From Lentilactobacillus kefiri (GTDB lineage Bacteria > Bacillota > Bacilli > Lactobacillales > Lactobacillaceae): DNA of 64,000 nucleotides. The stretch is taken from positions 62,001 through 126,000 of the forward strand of contig NZ_BJVK01000002.1 of NCBI RefSeq assembly GCF_007989105.1, written 5' to 3'. Under the pieces are notes generated by a model. The model saw only the letters and a list, made by a program, of their open reading frames with translations, was not told the DNA's origin and did not search any database. The translations under genes and the position numbers were made by a program. Of this stretch, positions 60,426 through 64,000 are shown in pieces; position 1 is the stretch's first letter, and each line of letters opens with the position of its first letter.

Positions 60426-60468
60426 TGTAATGATTATAAATCATATTATACTTTAGAACAATTCTAAT
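60426..60468 (-). promoter_or_regulatory. perR promoter with two Per boxes
   Basis: The -35 TTGTTC (60462-60457), 17-nt spacer and -10 TATAAT (60439-60434). CTGTAATGATTATAA (60426-60440) matches TTATAATNATTATAA in 13 of 15 positions and covers the -10. TTAGAACAATTCTAA (60454-60468) matches the TTAGAATNATTCTAA form in all but one position and covers the -35. Confidence 0.78.
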
Positions 60469-60519
60469 ATACTAATCACAATAATGCAATGATTTTGAAG
60501 GACGGAAATCCATTGGGGC

Positions 60520-61011
60520 TTAGACGTTTGCGACAAATGTGTTTTCTGTCGGTTCTTCAAGGCCGATCTGCTCCAGTGACGACCTGGTGTGGGCAGACAC
60601 TTTATTAAACGTGAGGGTAATCTGTCTAAAGTCAAAATGATCGTGGGCAAATTGAAGGGCTCTTTCAACGGCTTCGGCCAAGTCGTCATCATGCTTTTTA
60701 TCAATAATCAGTTCAATTGAGCCGGTATCGGATTTTGGTTCAAACCCACGGAGACTGATAATGCCGATGAATTCTTGAGAACTTGAGTCGGTCATTCCCC
60801 AAGTCAGCTCCTTGCCATTCATGACTAGGCGCATTATGTGATTAATGTTCTTAACGGTGTCAAGAATCTCACTGGGCATTTTTTCTGCTTTGGCAGTTTT
60901 GATTGATTCTTTGGAAAACAAGTCATCAATGGACTTGACAGGTGCCTGGGTCAGCCAATCCAATGTTAAATGAGCGGTTAATACAGGATGAAATTTTTCG
61001 AATGATGTCAT
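60520..61011 (-). CDS. GNAT family acetyltransferase
   Basis: The protein has 163 residues; the ATG follows AAAGGAAG. The layout F-I-G-I-I-S-L-R-G-F, then S-I-E-L-I-I-D, A-V-E-R-A-L-Q-F-A-H and a C-terminal H-T-R-S-S-L-E-Q-I-G-L-E follows RimJ/RimL-type GNAT proteins. The acetyl-CoA loop Q/R-x-x-G-x-G/A is degenerate here (K-K-H-D-D-D-L), so activity is uncertain. It is transcribed away from the lactonase gene. Confidence 0.75.
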   Translation of the reverse strand: MTSFEKFHPVLTAHLTLDWLTQAPVKSIDDLFSKESIKTAKAEKMPSEILDTVKNINHIMRLVMNGKELTWGMTDSSSQEFIGIISLRGFEPKSDTGSIELIIDKKHDDDLAEAVERALQFAHDHFDFRQITLTFNKVSAHTRSSLEQIGLEEPTENTFVANV

Positions 61012-61107
61012 AAATTAACTTCCTTTCGTGAAAAAGCTTTCAAAGGTGTTCCTTTAGGTTTTATGTGTGGCATAATGAACGTATAAAGTTATTAGGGAGG
61101 AACAATC

Positions 61108-62160
61108 TTGAAAGAAAAATACTTGCTTGGAACCTATACTAGAAGAATCAGTAAAGGTGTTTATCAATTAGAATTAGATACTGAAACTAAAAAATTGCAA
61201 AACTTGGAATTTGTTGGCAGTGCAATTGACCCAACATATGTAGCTGAATCAAATAAGAAGCGGATCTATGCTATTACCAAGGTTAAAGATGACCAGGGCA
61301 ACGTAACCGGCGGATTTGTTGAATGGGATGGCACAAGCAATGATTTCCCATTGAAGCCGATCGCCTCAATTCATGATCAGGAAACTTCCCCGGCGTATAT
61401 TTCGGTTGATGAAGACAAGCACCTGGTCTTCACTGCTAATTACCATGCCGGCACAATTAATTCATACAAGATCGGTGAAGATGGTTCAATTACCAAAGCC
61501 GACCGAATTATGGACAAGGGAACATTGGGCTTCCGTAAAGAACAGCTTGATGGCCCACATCCGCATTATATCAATTTAACACCCGAAGGCCGAATTGTAG
61601 CTGTCGATTTGGGTGTCGACAAGGTCTTCATCTATGATTTGGAAGACAGCGGTAAATTAGAACCCGTTAGTGAACTTCAAATGCAGGACGGTTACGGCCC
61701 ACGCCACATCTACTTTGATGCAAAGAAGAAAGTCGCTTACCTTGTAGGTGAATTAAGCAGTAATGTCGCTGTTTTGGATTACGATTCTGATAAAGGTGTC
61801 TTGTCAGTTCGCAACGTTCATTCAACCATTCCTGATGATTGGACTGAACACAATGGGGCTGCTGCCATTCGAGTATCAAAAGACGGTCGCTTCGTTTATG
61901 TCTCAAACCGTGGTAACAACTCAATTGCCGTGTTCAGTTCAGATGAAAAGGGCAATTTGTCACTTGTTCAACGAATTTCAACTGAAGGTGACTTCCCACG
62001 GGACTTTAATTTGAGCGATGATGAATCATTTGTTATCGCACTGAATCAAAATTCAGACAATGCCACATTGTACACTCGTGACAGTGAATCTGGCAAATTA
62101 ACCATGGTTCAAAAGGACTTCATGGTTCCTGAAGGTGTCAGCATCCTGCGTAAAAAGTAG
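61108..62160 (+). CDS. Lactonase family beta-propeller protein (6-phosphogluconolactonase-like)
   Basis: The protein has 350 residues; the TTG start follows AGGGAGG. Seven-bladed propeller features of the Pgl/YkgB family are L-G-T-Y-T-R-R-I-S-K-G-V-Y at the N-terminus, G-P-H-P-H-Y-I, G-P-R-H-I-Y-F and V-S-N-R-G-N-N-S-I-A-V-F. It hydrolyses 6-phosphogluconolactone in the pentose/phosphoketolase route, which suits a heterofermentative lactobacillus. It is a single gene with its own terminator. Confidence 0.92.
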   Translation: MKEKYLLGTYTRRISKGVYQLELDTETKKLQNLEFVGSAIDPTYVAESNKKRIYAITKVKDDQGNVTGGFVEWDGTSNDFPLKPIASIHDQETSPAYISVDEDKHLVFTANYHAGTINSYKIGEDGSITKADRIMDKGTLGFRKEQLDGPHPHYINLTPEGRIVAVDLGVDKVFIYDLEDSGKLEPVSELQMQDGYGPRHIYFDAKKKVAYLVGELSSNVAVLDYDSDKGVLSVRNVHSTIPDDWTEHNGAAAIRVSKDGRFVYVSNRGNNSIAVFSSDEKGNLSLVQRISTEGDFPRDFNLSDDESFVIALNQNSDNATLYTRDSESGKLTMVQKDFMVPEGVSILRKK

Positions 62161-62212
62161 GTAGTTGGCAGCATCATGCACTTTAATTAAACACATGATC
62201 AAAATTAACAAA

Positions 62213-62250
62213 GCTGGAGCTAAATCACAATGATTTGGCTCCAGCATTTT
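62213..62250. terminator. Terminator between lactonase and FAA hydrolase
   Basis: The stem GCTGGAGCTAAATCA with TGATTTGGCTCCAGC has a 3-nt loop and is followed by TTTTT. Confidence 0.8.
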
Positions 62251-62274
62251 TATACCTTGATATTGTTCGGTTGT

Positions 62275-63126
62275 TTAATTTACTTTAGTTTCAATCTTTC
62301 CAAGTCCATCAATTTCACTGGTGAATACGTCACCGGACTTCAAGAAAATCTGTGGATCACGGCCAACACCGGTTCCACTTGGGGTTCCAGTGAAGATCAA
62401 ATCTCCGGGATAGAGATCGATGACTCCTGAAATATAAGAAATCAGGGTTTGAATATCAAAAATCATTTTATCAATGGTTGCCTGCTGCATGATTTCACCG
62501 TTGACTTTGGTGACAACCGTTTTGGAAACAATGTCCTCAACGTCAGCAATTGTGGTTATGTACGGACCAATTGGCGAGTAATTTTTGAATGATTTTCCCA
62601 GATCAAATTGGGTGCCGGGACCATCGATTGATTGGACGGTTCGATCGGAGATATCCTGACCGACCAGGTAACCGGCAATGGCATCTTCGGCGTCTTCACG
62701 GCTGATGTTTCGGCCACCGCGGCCAATGACAATCACCAATTCAGATTCCCAGTCAACGGTATCACCGCTGAGATGAATTGAGTTGTGAGGACCGGCCAAC
62801 GAGCTGACAAACTTATTGAAAATGTTTGGCCGCTTGGGCTTGGCCGTGTCCATTTCCTTCATGTGGTCAAGATAGTTAAAACCAACAGCGGGTATTTGAC
62901 GTGGATGTTGCACGGGTTGTTGGAACTTCTGGGGATCAAGCTGGGAAGCTTCATCATTGTCGATGATTTTATCATCGTTCACATTAATCAACACATTGGA
63001 TACAAAATTCTGCCAATCGTTTAAAATATCGTCGATTGAGTTGTAACCAGTAATTGGAACACCCCAGAATTGATCATTTTGGGGTGCGACAAATGTTGGC
63101 TGATTATTATACATTGCTAATTTCAT
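62275..63126 (-). CDS. Fumarylacetoacetate hydrolase family protein
   Basis: The protein has 283 residues; the ATG follows GGAGGGG. The metal ligands of the FAH fold are seen in D-W-E-S-E-L-V-I-V-I-G (about 125) and D-I-S-D-R, and F-T-G-T-P-S-G-T-G-V-G (about 250) is the signature loop. Family members hydrolyse or decarboxylate 2-oxo acids such as acylpyruvates. The substrate cannot be told from the sequence. Confidence 0.92.
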   Translation of the reverse strand: MKLAMYNNQPTFVAPQNDQFWGVPITGYNSIDDILNDWQNFVSNVLINVNDDKIIDNDEASQLDPQKFQQPVQHPRQIPAVGFNYLDHMKEMDTAKPKRPNIFNKFVSSLAGPHNSIHLSGDTVDWESELVIVIGRGGRNISREDAEDAIAGYLVGQDISDRTVQSIDGPGTQFDLGKSFKNYSPIGPYITTIADVEDIVSKTVVTKVNGEIMQQATIDKMIFDIQTLISYISGVIDLYPGDLIFTGTPSGTGVGRDPQIFLKSGDVFTSEIDGLGKIETKVN

Positions 63127-63207
63127 TATTACCCCTCCTGGCTTTAATTCAATTAACGAACAGCGATATTAGTATACACCCAATCGTAAAAATTGTAATG
63201 AGAACGC

Positions 63208-64000
63208 CTACCGATTCCCATTTTGCCAAAAATTCTGCAGGGTATTTTTAAGTTGATCGGCGTTATTGGTCACTTTAATATTTGCCCAATTTTGAGGAAA
63301 AATCTGGCGGTATCGGGTTTGATTAAATCGCTGATCCATTAAAACGATGATGCCTTTGTCGGTATCGGTTCGAATGACTCGTCCAGCTGCCTGACTGACG
63401 TTGTTGAAACCGGGGAGTTGGTAGGCAAACGAGAAGCCCTGGCCATTTAATGAATCAAAATATTCTCGGATGAGATCGGATTCCTTATTCATGCCCGGAA
63501 GGCCGACGCTGATAATTCCAACACCAATTAATTGTTCGTTTTTTAAATCAATTCCTTCAGAGAAAATGCCTCCGAGCAGTGCGAAACCAACCTTTGTCTG
63601 TTTATCGTCATTGCGAAATTCGTCAAGAAACGCGGTTCGGGCATCGTTATCCATTTCCGGCTTTTGATTAATCACGTCAATGTCTGGATGAAGTTCCACA
63701 AACTTGCTTAGCGTGGCGTTTAAATAAGCCATTGATGGAAAGAACATCATGTAGTGGCCGGCCTTTTGGCTGATCATGGTAAAGATGGTCTCACAAATCG
63801 GCTTGAGACTGTTTTCGCGGTTGGCGTACAGGGTATTGATGTTATTGGCAATGACAACCTGACAGTTTTCCTGCGGAAATGATGAATGAGATACCATGCA
63901 GAGGCTGTCTTCTTCGTTGCCCAAAACCTGTTGGTAATACGATATTGGGCTCAGGGTAGCTGAAAAGAGGATTGCTGCCCCACCCAAATTTAAGCTGGCC
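63208..64000 (-). CDS. DinG/XPD-type ATP-dependent helicase, C-terminal part (5' partial)
   Basis: The frame is open to the right edge, so the N-terminal part with Walker A and the iron-sulphur cysteines lies outside. The visible 263 residues include motif III S-A-T-L-S-P, the segment M-M-F-F-P-S, motif V-like G-I-F-S-E-G-I-D-L and motif VI Q-A-A-G-R-V-I-R-T, in the order of SF2 Rad3/DinG helicases. It probably unwinds DNA in repair. The TTG at 63987 is an internal Leu codon, not a start. Confidence 0.88.
   Translation of the reverse strand, partial: ASLNLGGAAILFSATLSPISYYQQVLGNEEDSLCMVSHSSFPQENCQVVIANNINTLYANRENSLKPICETIFTMISQKAGHYMMFFPSMAYLNATLSKFVELHPDIDVINQKPEMDNDARTAFLDEFRNDDKQTKVGFALLGGIFSEGIDLKNEQLIGVGIISVGLPGMNKESDLIREYFDSLNGQGFSFAYQLPGFNNVSQAAGRVIRTDTDKGIIVLMDQRFNQTRYRQIFPQNWANIKVTNNADQLKNTLQNFWQNGNR

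Overview
This window is a 64 kb chromosomal segment of a low-to-mid-GC Gram-positive bacterium, most likely a member of the Lactobacillaceae. A heterofermentative lactobacillus of the Lentilactobacillus type is the best guess. The support is strong AGGAGG ribosome sites, frequent TTG starts, T-box leaders, an LPQTG sortase substrate, ClpL, PepO, KtrAB, a LacS-type permease with a fused EIIA domain, 13-of-14 cre-like sites and many Rho-independent terminators. Genus is inference from gene content. I see no rRNA, tRNA, IS element, prophage or CRISPR array; this is core and light accessory chromosome.

Layout. Bases 1-3909 hold the end of a large multi-domain LPXTG surface protein. A T-box leader then controls a ketopantoate-reductase-like gene (4.0-5.4 kb). 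From 5.6 to 10.2 kb lies a heterodimeric ABC exporter plus a lipoprotein, followed by a TraX-like membrane protein, an AraC regulator divergent from a sugar permease, a nitroreductase, a secreted hydrolase, a cold-shock protein and ClpL with a CIRCE-like element upstream (10-19.7 kb). From 20 to 35 kb come OsmC, a flavodoxin-fold oxidoreductase, an Na+/H+ antiporter, an aldo/keto reductase, a PdxK/ThiD kinase, KtrA/KtrB potassium uptake, cytosine deaminase, RNase HI, a beta-phosphoglucomutase-like protein with a substituted catalytic residue, an alkyladenine glycosylase and methionine aminopeptidase. From 35 to 51 kb come PepO, PPK2, a GT-C-like membrane protein, a LytTR/DUF3021/ABC-2 module, RarA, a macrodomain protein, AzlCD, an ArsR/CDF pair, a medium-chain dehydrogenase, a thioesterase and UspA. 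From 51 to 64 kb come a tandem repeat array, a YibE/F pair, a two-gene osmoprotectant importer with fused permease and binding domains, proBA under a proline-type T-box with a frameshift in proB, an amidase, a PerR-like regulator with two Per boxes, a GNAT protein, a lactonase, an FAA hydrolase and the C-terminal part of a DinG-like helicase.

Common themes are stress and ion homeostasis (ClpL, Csp, OsmC, Usp, PerR, KtrAB, the antiporter, betaine uptake and proline synthesis) and small transport/regulator modules. The most unusual structural signal is a family of long palindromic elements that begin directly at TAG stop codons (after the nhaP-like, ktrB and uspA genes), with the right-hand part of the uspA copy expanded into a tandem array of about 112-bp units. 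Other points of note are the frameshifted proB, Asp-to-Asn at the acid/base position of the beta-PGM homologue, two genes whose Shine-Dalgarno sites point to ATC as start codon, paired compensating frameshifts in one repeat of the surface protein, and small genes at 20931 and 35684 that are easily overlooked.
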